Assembly: GCA_947462925.1 (NCBI GenBank)
Contig: CANHQP010000033.1
Span: forward strand, 1 to 38,809
Length of the DNA: 38,809 nt
Direction: 5' to 3'
Source: Flavobacteriia bacterium
GTDB lineage: Bacteria > Bacteroidota > Bacteroidia > Flavobacteriales_D > Crocinitomicaceae
The notes below the pieces were generated by a model. It saw nothing but the letters and a program-made list of their open reading frames with translations, searched no databases and was not told the DNA's origin. Numbering within the stretch: the first letter of the stretch is position 1; every line of letters begins with the position of its first letter. Position numbers and translations under genes: made by a program. Shown piece after piece: positions 32,513 through 38,809 of this stretch.

Positions 32513-32536
32513 ACTTTGAATCGCAAAGTGCTTTTA
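32513..32536 (+). promoter_or_regulatory. Operator/promoter dyad, copy 2
   Basis: ACTTTG-AATCG-CAAAGT followed by GCTTTTA; the symmetric part extends to 7 bp per arm (CACTTTG/CAAAGTG). It is 22 bases before the ATG of the DUF4173 gene at 32559. See copy 1 at 31543-31566. Confidence 0.65.
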
Positions 32537-32558
32537 ATTTTAACTAAAAATAAAAACC

Positions 32559-34058
32559 ATGAAAAAGAAAACCATTTTATTATTCGTTTCGGTATTCGCT
32601 TACTGCTACTTATTTTACAATCAAGGAATTGGAATAAATTTTTTGATTTTCAATGTCGTTTTAGTTTTGGCATCCATTTCGATTGATTTTTCTTTGGTCA
32701 AGCGATTGAACTGGTTGCTTGTTGCGGCTGGCGCGTTGATTACTGCGACCAGTGCGTTCTTATACGGTAATCTTTTGTCTGTCATCGGAAACGTGATTTC
32801 TTTGCTTTTCTTAGCTTACGTGAGCTACAATCCAAAATCAACCTTGGTTTTTGCTTTTCTTCAATCCACGTGGACATTGATAAGTAGTATTTTCCTTCAA
32901 ATCGAAAAAATATTCACGCCCAAACCTTTGAAAGAAGGAGAAACGGAGGAAACAAAATCTGAATTTACTTTTGCAGATTTGCTGAAATTCATCATTCCAA
33001 TCGCGGTTTTAGTGACTTTCTTTTTGATTTACAAATATTCAAATCCTGTATTCTCAAAGTTCATCGACAACCTGAATTTAGATTTCATTTCATGGGCTTT
33101 TGTCGGTTTTATGTTGGTTGGATTTTACCTTTTATTTGTATTCTATTTTCCAGTCAACAGTCAGCGCCTGATTCGTTTAGATGAATCTAGTTCCAATCGA
33201 CTTTCTGGCGGAATTTTGCTCAATGAAAAAGGCATGTTCAAAGATTTGTCCAAAGAAATGAGTGCAGCAATGATGACTTTTGGATTGTTGAACGTATTGC
33301 TTTTGCTTGTAAATGTTTTGGATTTGAATTTCATTTTCAGCGGTCAAATGAAAAGTATCACCAACTATTCGCAATATGTGCACCAAGGGATCAACAGTTC
33401 AATTTTTTCTGTAGTCATCGCGATTTTTGTGATGTTGTACTTCTTCCGAGGAAATTTGAATTATGTTGTCAAAAGCAAGCAACTGAAATTGAATGCGCTT
33501 TTATGGATTTCCTTGAATGCCATTTTATTAGCGACTTGTTTCCACAAAAATTTCTCTTACATCATGGATAGCGGTTTGACATACAAAAGAATCGGCGTTT
33601 ACTTTTATTTATTCGTGACGTTCATCGCTTTAGTAACCACTTTGTTTAAAATCACGACTTTCAAAAGCAATTGGTTTTTGATTCGATACAATGTTTGGTC
33701 GTTGTTTTTGGTGTTGGTTTTCAGTACGTTGTTTAACTGGGACAAATTGATTTTGGAATACAATATCAAATACAAAGCAACGATCGAACGTGAATATTAT
33801 CTATTTGAATTGGAAGAAGTGAGTTATGCGCATTTGTTGAATTACAGCGATAAAATGCCGCACAATGACAATTATTATTTTATCGGTCTGTCTGAAGATT
33901 TATTCAATAAAATGCTCAAAGTGCGCATAGATAAATTCATGGAAAAACACCAACAAAAAGATTGGCGTTCGTGGAATCTAGAAGACGACCGTATCGTGAA
34001 TGAAATCCTGAAAACCAGAAAATACTTCATGAAGCATCCAGTTTATTTTAATAATTAA
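32559..34058 (+). CDS. DUF4173-like polytopic membrane protein
   Basis: 499 residues with about ten to twelve hydrophobic segments in the first 390 residues and a soluble C-terminal tail of about 100 (YYLFELEEVSYAHLLNYSD onward). The YSQYVHQGINSSIFSVVIAIFVM-type central region fits DUF4173. Function unknown. It has its own copy of the ACTTTG-N5-CAAAGT dyad, shared with the regulator operon upstream, so it probably belongs to the same small regulon. A repeat (34084-34138) follows. Confidence 0.82.
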   Translation: MKKKTILLFVSVFAYCYLFYNQGIGINFLIFNVVLVLASISIDFSLVKRLNWLLVAAGALITATSAFLYGNLLSVIGNVISLLFLAYVSYNPKSTLVFAFLQSTWTLISSIFLQIEKIFTPKPLKEGETEETKSEFTFADLLKFIIPIAVLVTFFLIYKYSNPVFSKFIDNLNLDFISWAFVGFMLVGFYLLFVFYFPVNSQRLIRLDESSSNRLSGGILLNEKGMFKDLSKEMSAAMMTFGLLNVLLLLVNVLDLNFIFSGQMKSITNYSQYVHQGINSSIFSVVIAIFVMLYFFRGNLNYVVKSKQLKLNALLWISLNAILLATCFHKNFSYIMDSGLTYKRIGVYFYLFVTFIALVTTLFKITTFKSNWFLIRYNVWSLFLVLVFSTLFNWDKLILEYNIKYKATIEREYYLFELEEVSYAHLLNYSDKMPHNDNYYFIGLSEDLFNKMLKVRIDKFMEKHQQKDWRSWNLEDDRIVNEILKTRKYFMKHPVYFNN

Positions 34059-34083
34059 TCTTTAATAAAAATTGATTTTCAGA

Positions 34084-34138
34084 CTTCCCCCTTGCAGTAA
34101 CGTTTTATCCTAGATATTGATGCGAACAAAGGGGGAAG
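34084..34138. repeat. Interspersed CTTCCCCCTT...AAGGGGGAAG inverted repeat, copy C
   Basis: Perfect 10-bp arms (34084-34093 and 34129-34138) around 35 bases. Same family as 3031-3100 and 9225-9280; the best-preserved copy. It sits between the DUF4173 and carbonic anhydrase genes and may also stop transcription. Confidence 0.7.
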
Positions 34139-34228
34139 ATGATTTTGATATGTTTGTCAATAATGCAGATTACCTGCGAAAAAAAGGTGGAAATCCTCTT
34201 TAGGCGCAATAAATTCAAACTTTTCCCT

Positions 34229-34236
34229 TACATTTG
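34229..34236 (+). promoter_or_regulatory. -7 box of the gamma-carbonic anhydrase gene
   Basis: TACATTTG matches TAnnTTTG, 47 bases before the ATG at 34284. No clear -33 element is visible. Confidence 0.5.
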
Positions 34237-34283
34237 AAAGCAAACAATTTCACTGAAAAATTGAAATTTAAAATCACGAAAAA

Positions 34284-34805
34284 ATGGCATTGATCAAAGC
34301 TTGTAGAGGAAAAAATCCAGTATTTGGAAACGATTGTTGGTTTGCAGAAAATGCAACAATTGTTGGCGATGTAAAAATGGGCGATCAATGTTCAGTTTGG
34401 TTTTCTGCCGTTGTTCGTGGTGATGTCAATTCTATCGAAATGGGCAACAAAGTCAATATTCAAGATGGCGCGGTGATTCACTGCACATTTGAAAAAACCA
34501 AAACGATTTTAGGCAATAATGTTTCGATTGGTCACAACGCATTGGTACATGGTTGCACCGTAGAAGACAATGTGTTGATTGGCATGGGATCTATCGTGAT
34601 GGACAATTGCTACATAGAATCCAATTGCATCATTGCAGCAGGCGCGATTTTACTTGAAGGAACCCGCGTTGAATCTTGGAGCATATACGCAGGAGTACCA
34701 GCCAAAAAAGTGAAAACACTTTCTCCAGAATTGTTTGAAGGCGAAGTTCAACGCATTGCTAATAATTATGTGAAGTACGCCAGTTGGTTCAAAGACGAGG
34801 AATAA
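34284..34805 (+). CDS. Gamma-class carbonic anhydrase family protein
   Basis: 173 residues, left-handed beta-helix made of hexapeptide repeats (IVGDVKMG, SVWFSAVV, VNIQDGAV, ILGNNVSI and others). The three zinc-binding histidines are present: His66 (VIHCT), His84 and His89 (IGHNALVHG). Arg45-Gly-Asp in VVRGD is the usual trimer-contact motif. Whether it hydrates CO2 or belongs to the related YrdA/PaaY group is open. Its end is 6 bp from the convergent gene. Confidence 0.93.
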   Translation: MALIKACRGKNPVFGNDCWFAENATIVGDVKMGDQCSVWFSAVVRGDVNSIEMGNKVNIQDGAVIHCTFEKTKTILGNNVSIGHNALVHGCTVEDNVLIGMGSIVMDNCYIESNCIIAAGAILLEGTRVESWSIYAGVPAKKVKTLSPELFEGEVQRIANNYVKYASWFKDEE

Positions 34806-34811
34806 ATTGAA

Positions 34812-35450
34812 TCATTTTTGATTCATAACCTGATATTTTCTCACCCAAATTACGATCAAAGGTGTCAAAATTGCTGTAGGCAACAACCATGAAACTACGC
34901 CAGGTAAAATTGTGTTGTTGACTACCAAAAATGCCGTTGCAGAAGCGATGTAACTTCCTGTCATTCTTTGGATATGCGTCGTCAACCAAAAATTGTTGAC
35001 TTTCGATTTATTGCGAAAATTTTTAAAATCTTGTATCGCAAACATCCAGCAAATCCCACCAAAAACGAGCAATACAATTCCGAAAAAGTCCTCATGTATC
35101 AGTATGTAACTTCCCAAGCTTACAAAGCCAAGTCCAAACAATGTAATCGTGATTGCCAATGTCCAATCTGCAAAATGGATATCGGATATACTTTTGATTT
35201 TCAAATACCTTGTTCCAGACAAAAGCATGTAGGCGGTGAAAATTCCCACAATAAATAGGAAAATATTTCCATGTAAAATAGCCATCAAAAGTGATACTAA
35301 AGACGAAGTAAGCAAAGCAGAAAAGTAAACTTTACCTGACTTTTGATGTGTTTGATTTCCTTTTTTAGTGAAAAGAATGATGGAGCCAACAAAGAGTGCG
35401 ATGCCTCCGGTGAGGATGTGAATGGTGAGCAAAATCTTAAAATAATCCAT
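34812..35450 (-). CDS. DUF2306-like membrane protein
   Basis: 212 residues with six to seven hydrophobic segments. Conserved-looking histidines: HILTGG near the start of helix 1, THQKSGKVYF at about 36, and HIQRMTGSYIASATAF at about 160-175. This agrees with the DUF2306 group of small integral membrane proteins, unknown in function. It follows a secreted-protein gene on the same strand (stop and start abut at 35450/35451). Confidence 0.75.
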   Translation of the reverse strand: MDYFKILLTIHILTGGIALFVGSIILFTKKGNQTHQKSGKVYFSALLTSSLVSLLMAILHGNIFLFIVGIFTAYMLLSGTRYLKIKSISDIHFADWTLAITITLFGLGFVSLGSYILIHEDFFGIVLLVFGGICWMFAIQDFKNFRNKSKVNNFWLTTHIQRMTGSYIASATAFLVVNNTILPGVVSWLLPTAILTPLIVIWVRKYQVMNQK

Positions 35451-36008
35451 TTATTGATTTTTCTTTTGTTTCAAATATTCCTCCAATCTTTCTTCCATCA
35501 AACCAGGAGTTTGCGAACGTATTTCATCTGTTTCTTCGGGATATTTTTCTTTGATCCAGTCGTGAAAAGGATTTGCTTTCAACTTTGATTCTTCGACATA
35601 TGAATGATAGTAATTGGTTGAATCAAGCATCATTTTTTGAATTTGTTGATTCTTTACATAAAGCGTAATTTTCCAAGTTGGATATTGAATTTGCAATTTG
35701 TCGAAGTAGATGCTTTGGTCTTCCACGAGAAATTGCACTGGGTTTTTAGATGAAATGGTCTCTAAAATTTTGAATTTCCCTTTGAAATTTCTGTTGTACA
35801 TAATGTATTGATCCATAAATTTTTCACGGTCATGATGATAATTTACAAAATTTCTTTTCAACTCAAAATCAGGAGTTAGAAGTGAATCTAATCCAGTGCT
35901 ATCGTAATCATTCAAAAGCGAAATGAATTTTTCAGCGCATTTCAAATCACTTTGAGTATGCGAAACAAATTGGATGGCAATAAACAATGCAAAGAAAATA
36001 GATTTCAA
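35451..36008 (-). CDS. Secreted protein of unknown function
   Basis: 185 residues with a signal peptide (about 1-18). The mature N-terminal part (AEKFISLLNDYDSTGLDSLLTPDFEL) resembles the first helices of NTF2/SnoaL-like domains, with beta strands later (IYFDKLQIQYPTWKITLYVKNQ), but this is a guess from pattern. The C-terminal tail is charged (EERLEEYLKQKKNQ). It is directly followed by the DUF2306-like gene, with which it is likely co-transcribed. Confidence 0.65.
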   Translation of the reverse strand: MKSIFFALFIAIQFVSHTQSDLKCAEKFISLLNDYDSTGLDSLLTPDFELKRNFVNYHHDREKFMDQYIMYNRNFKGKFKILETISSKNPVQFLVEDQSIYFDKLQIQYPTWKITLYVKNQQIQKMMLDSTNYYHSYVEESKLKANPFHDWIKEKYPEETDEIRSQTPGLMEERLEEYLKQKKNQ

Positions 36009-36087
36009 AATCAGCGGATTAAATTTAACAAGACCAAGTTACAAATACTTTTGAAAGACGACGAAAAACTAGAAAATTTTATCGGTT

Positions 36088-36768
36088 CTATTTCAATCTA
36101 AGTCGATCAATCCTATTCTCCATCACAATTTCTTTCATTTCATTTTCCAACACATCAAATTCCGGTTTTTCAACCGAGCGGATAATTTGGCCGTCTTTGA
36201 GCAAGTGAATTTCATCACAAGTTGCACTCAAAGTAGAGAAAATATGCGACGAAATCAAAACAACTTTTTCCAATTCTTTGAGTTTGTGGATAATTTCTGT
36301 GATAATTATATTGCTTTGGATATCAACACCATTGAATGGTTCATCGAGGATGAAATAATCATTTTCCTGCAACAAAATCGCTGTAATTGCCAACTTCTTC
36401 TTCATTCCTGTTGAATAAGTCGAAGCATATTGATTCAAGGGCAAATCGAAGACGTTTCTTGCTTCAATGTCGCCAAGTTCGATTTCTCGTGCGTTGCAAA
36501 GCAATTGAATGTATTCTTTTCCAGTCAATTTGGGGAAGAAAAACGGATCTGTAAACAACAATCCCAAGTGGTTTTTAAGCGGAGTTTTGGTAGCATGAAT
36601 TTCGCCTTCAAAATCTTCTAATCCAGCGATACATCTAAAAAGGGTGGTTTTTCCTGCGCCATTTTCACCGACAATTCCATATACTTTTCCATGCTCAAAT
36701 TGGATATTGATGTTATTCAATACTTGTTTATTTCCGAAGCTTTTACACAAATTTTTGATTTCGATCAT
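36088..36768 (-). CDS. ABC transporter ATP-binding protein
   Basis: 226 residues from the ATG at 36768 (MIEIKNLCKSFG). Walker A GENGAGKTT (34-42), signature YSTGMKKK (118-125), Walker B with DE at 142-143 (FILDEPFNGVD), and a His switch in SSHIF. The frame is open further upstream to 36951, but that part overlaps the permease gene and has no ABC character, so 36768 is chosen. Its ATG overlaps the permease stop (ATGA at 36765-36768). The pair would make an exporter; the substrate is unknown. Confidence 0.93.
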   Translation of the reverse strand: MIEIKNLCKSFGNKQVLNNINIQFEHGKVYGIVGENGAGKTTLFRCIAGLEDFEGEIHATKTPLKNHLGLLFTDPFFFPKLTGKEYIQLLCNAREIELGDIEARNVFDLPLNQYASTYSTGMKKKLAITAILLQENDYFILDEPFNGVDIQSNIIITEIIHKLKELEKVVLISSHIFSTLSATCDEIHLLKDGQIIRSVEKPEFDVLENEMKEIVMENRIDRLRLK

Positions 36769-37682
36769 GGCAAATATGGTTTCAGTTTTTGAATGGCTTT
36801 GAAGTAGAAATAAGGCGCAAAAATCAGCAACAAAGGCGGAAATGACAATCCGAGTGCGATGACAATGCCTTCTGGTAGATTCATTTCGCTCGGATAAGCA
36901 GCATATTTTGCTAAAATGACTGTGATGATTAACATGAATCCAATGAGCCAAGTTGCCAAGATGATCAAGTATTTTTCTGGATAAAATGTTACCAAAGTAG
37001 CGACAAAAGGCAAACTCAACAGAACTGAAAAAATCAAGGCAATTTTAATTTTCGATACTAAAAATTTTGTTGGTGAAACGATAAAATTCCAGACAAAAAT
37101 TTCATTTTCTGGTGTTGTGTAGAATGTAAGGACAATCAGGAACACGACTGCCAACGCAAAAATCCCCAAGTTGAAGTTATTCACTGAAAGCGCGATAAAT
37201 TCAATGAAACAAGCGCCGATTAACAATAAAATCGTTTTTCTAAACCCGACAATAAACTCAAAAGGTTTTTTGTAAAACGGAGTTGGTAAAGTGAAATTGA
37301 AATTTGTGCGAAAATTGCTCCAAGCAAAAAGCAAAGAAATGAAAAGCAGAATCACAGCAACTAGCAAGTTTTGCTTGTAAACCAAAAAAATCACAAACGG
37401 CAACGCTGCCAAGGTATTTTCAATCGTTCGTACCGATTTGTATCGTTTTTCGGGAAAACAAAGTTGCAGAAAATCATTTCTTTTTTGCGCTGAAAGGGCA
37501 GAAGTGAAGGTCAAAGAAACAAAAGCAAACAAATAGGACGCAAAACTAATTTGGTGAAAAAGGAATTCTGAAAAAGCAATAAATCCGACTAAAATCAATA
37601 AAACACCCAAGATTGGATGAACCCCAAAATCTAAGAATTTCCGCGCCGCGATTTTGATTTGAATAGAGAAGTATGATTTCAA
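36765..37682 (-). CDS. ABC transporter permease-like membrane protein
   Basis: About 305 residues if started at a TTG at 37682 (MKSYFSIQIKIAARKF). The frame is open to a TTG at 37805, but there is no ATG in the first two thirds, so the start is uncertain. A TATATTTA at 37700-37707 (minus), one mismatch from a -7 box and 17 bases before the TTG, supports 37682. Eight or more hydrophobic segments follow. There is no clear family motif; the role is inferred from translational coupling with the ATP-binding protein. Confidence 0.72.
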   Translation of the reverse strand: MKSYFSIQIKIAARKFLDFGVHPILGVLLILVGFIAFSEFLFHQISFASYLFAFVSLTFTSALSAQKRNDFLQLCFPEKRYKSVRTIENTLAALPFVIFLVYKQNLLVAVILLFISLLFAWSNFRTNFNFTLPTPFYKKPFEFIVGFRKTILLLIGACFIEFIALSVNNFNLGIFALAVVFLIVLTFYTTPENEIFVWNFIVSPTKFLVSKIKIALIFSVLLSLPFVATLVTFYPEKYLIILATWLIGFMLIITVILAKYAAYPSEMNLPEGIVIALGLSFPPLLLIFAPYFYFKAIQKLKPYLP

Positions 37683-37832
37683 ATTGTTTGTTTGATTGCT
37701 AAATATAGCGGTATTCGGGATGACAGGGAGTTTGTTTAACAAAAATTTGATTTTGAAAATAAAAATCAACTTTTCCTGTATCCAAATTCCAATTTTCTCG
37801 TTCAAAGAAAAGTAACGTCAAAATCAATCGCT

Positions 37833-37970
37833 ATGTTCAAGAAACTTTTTTTGGTAATCACCTTCCTTTTCGCATTGACATTATTGATAGATTCTTGTGC
37901 AACACAAAAAAAACACAAGCGCAAGTGCAACGGACAAAAAGCGATTAAAACGCCGATGGGAAATATGTAA
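37833..37970 (+). CDS. 45-residue lipoprotein
   Basis: An intact small ORF: MFKKLFLVITFLFALTLL, then the lipobox IDSC (Cys22) and a 24-residue basic tail (ATQKKHKRKC, then NGQKAIKTPMGNM). Small Bacteroidota lipoproteins with a similar KCNG...KTPMG ending are familiar to me from memory. It is read divergently from the ABC permease and convergently to acireductone dioxygenase. Hydrophobic signal, clean start and stop support it as a real gene; the role is unknown. Confidence 0.7.
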   Translation: MFKKLFLVITFLFALTLLIDSCATQKKHKRKCNGQKAIKTPMGNM

Positions 37971-37984
37971 TACTATTTTGCATC

Positions 37985-38019
37985 CAAAATGCCGTATATT
38001 TCCTTATCTCGGCATTTTG
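37985..38019. terminator. Hairpin overlapping the end of the dioxygenase gene
   Basis: CAAAATGCCG (37985-37994) pairs with CGGCATTTTG (38010-38019), 10 bp perfect, with a 15-base loop. The right arm codes for the last residues of the dioxygenase, whose stop is in the loop. It follows the small lipoprotein gene on the other strand, so it could stop both. No T-tract follows the stem apart from the TTTTG within it. Confidence 0.5.
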
Positions 38020-38543
38020 AAATCAGCGTATTCCTCTTCAATTTTCGAATTGGTGTAATCTGGAATCCAGCCTGAAGTATCGATAAAAATGCGGATTGCT
38101 TTCACAAAAGGATCTTTTTCTCCAGCGTCAAACCAATGTCTCGTTCCAGCAGGCACGGAAATCAAATCGCCTTTTTCGCACAATAAATTGAAAATGGGTT
38201 CACCTTCTAAATGAAACCAAAACAATCCTTTGCCATCCACAAAAAATCGAATTTCATCTTCTGAATGTGTATGTTCTGCTAAAAATTTCTGGCGAATCGC
38301 ATCGTAATTTTCTGTCAAATGATTGATTGAAATCACATCTGCAGTTTCATAATCGCCTTTTTCCATGAAATGACGCAATTCATCTGCGTAAGCATCTAAA
38401 ATAACTTCTTGTGTTGCATCGTCTTCAAATTCAACTGAACAAGTCCACTGATCAAAGAAAATACCGCGTGATTCCATGAAAACACGAATGTGAATTGGAT
38501 TTTCTAATTGTTTGTTTTCGCTTGGAATGGAAAGTAGTGCCAT
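38004..38543 (-). CDS. mtnD: Acireductone dioxygenase (methionine salvage)
   Basis: 179 residues, cupin fold. It oxidises acireductone to formate and a 2-oxoacid in the methionine salvage pathway. The metal ligands match the family: His91, His93 and Glu97 in HTHSEDEIRFFVDG, and His136 in VPAGTRHWFDAG. Length fits. The other salvage genes are not in this window. The start at 38543 (MALLSIPS) is supported by the usual N-terminal length. Confidence 0.9.
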   Translation of the reverse strand: MALLSIPSENKQLENPIHIRVFMESRGIFFDQWTCSVEFEDDATQEVILDAYADELRHFMEKGDYETADVISINHLTENYDAIRQKFLAEHTHSEDEIRFFVDGKGLFWFHLEGEPIFNLLCEKGDLISVPAGTRHWFDAGEKDPFVKAIRIFIDTSGWIPDYTNSKIEEEYADFKMPR

Positions 38544-38659
38544 GGCTTTTATTTTAAAATTGTTTGTTCAAAATCAACTGATAAAGTTAGTGATTTGCAG
38601 GCAATCGCAATCGTAATTTTGTTGGTTTTTTTCCTGAGATTAGTCATTTAATTTATGAC

Positions 38660-38809
38660 GAAGAGTATGCTCATTAAACTGTGTCAAATATTTTTTTTAG
38701 GTTTAATTATAAAAGATATTTTTGACAAATGGACACAAAATTTGATTTTGAGCAATTCTCAAAGGACCTGGTTGCCAGCGTAAAGAGTGGAAAACCCTTA
38801 ACGGGAGTT
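38660..38809 (+). mobile_element. Left edge of an IS256-family element (cut by window end)
   Basis: The transposase start at 38729 and the upstream ATGCTCATTAAACTGTGTCA (38667-38686) suggest the terminal region of an insertion sequence. The boundary at about 38660 is a guess: the other inverted repeat and the target duplication lie outside the window. Confidence 0.5.
38729..38809 (+). CDS. IS256-family transposase, N-terminal fragment
   Basis: Only the first 27 codons are in the window: MDTKFDFEQFSKDLVASVKS then GKPLTGV. This matches the start of IS256-family transposases, where FDFE.F......(S/A)GK.LTG is usual. A TATTTTTG (38717-38724) lies 4 bases before the ATG, possibly the promoter. The catalytic DDE residues are not in the window, so intactness cannot be judged. 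Confidence 0.7.
   Translation, partial: MDTKFDFEQFSKDLVASVKSGKPLTGV

Noticed and set aside
36769..36951. A 61-residue N-terminal extension of the ABC ATPase
   Set aside because: It overlaps the permease gene in another frame and ABC proteins of this type begin a few residues before the first strand, at MIEIKN.

Overview
The window looks like chromosomal DNA of a Bacteroidota bacterium, most likely a member of the Flavobacteriia. The reasons are AT-rich DNA with AAA/TTT-rich codon use, a type IX secretion (CHU_C) sorting domain, several gene families typical of the phylum (DUF4173, DUF3109, TIGR03643/DUF2805, fused E1 alpha-beta dehydrogenase), and promoters of the phylum's TAnnTTTG type in front of many genes, with few Shine-Dalgarno sequences. 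Placement below class level cannot be made from this text. No rRNA, tRNA or CRISPR array was seen.

Layout, left to right. 1-3001: a surface O-acyl transfer pair (SGNH lipoprotein plus MBOAT membrane acyltransferase). 3184-6380: fructose-1,6-bisphosphatase and, convergent to it, a fused 2-oxoacid dehydrogenase E1; three stacked hairpins lie between them, one a 46-nt perfect palindrome. 6447-8401 (minus): HflX behind a small c-type cytochrome lipoprotein and a four-helix membrane protein. 8402-9399: no gene, but an array of about 256-bp repeats built of small palindromes. 9400-13783: two secreted amidohydrolase proteins that hold three amidohydrolase units, only one with a complete active site. 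13988-18488: mfd, a MNT/HEPN (MntA-HepT type) toxin-antitoxin pair and an unknown secreted protein. 18538-19750: a two-gene cassette (SDR plus TIGR03643/DUF2805) bracketed by 14-bp tandem repeats. 19828-22673: lipB, a membrane-anchored serine hydrolase and two conserved unknowns. 23025-25913 (minus): DUF3109 and a large type IX-secreted adhesin-like protein. 26071-28496: M20 dipeptidase, LEA-type lipoprotein and a transglutaminase-like protein. 28518-30394 (minus): a BamA-like outer-membrane barrel and a sulfotransferase. 30821-34058: membrane proteins around a small winged-helix regulator. 34284-38543: gamma-carbonic anhydrase, a DUF2306-like membrane protein, an ABC exporter, a 45-residue lipoprotein and acireductone dioxygenase. 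From about 38660: the edge of an IS256-family element, cut by the window end.

Most genes are core metabolism or envelope functions. The most promising unexplained items are: (1) two near-identical dyads (ACTTTG-N5-CAAAGT followed by GCTTTTA) in front of the winged-helix operon and the DUF4173 gene, which look like operators of one local regulon; (2) the SDR/DUF2805 cassette between direct 14-bp repeat arrays, its SDR lacking the catalytic tyrosine; (3) the 256-bp palindrome array; (4) the tandem amidohydrolases with degenerate partners. I see no unmistakably new defence or mobile system beyond the MNT/HEPN pair.
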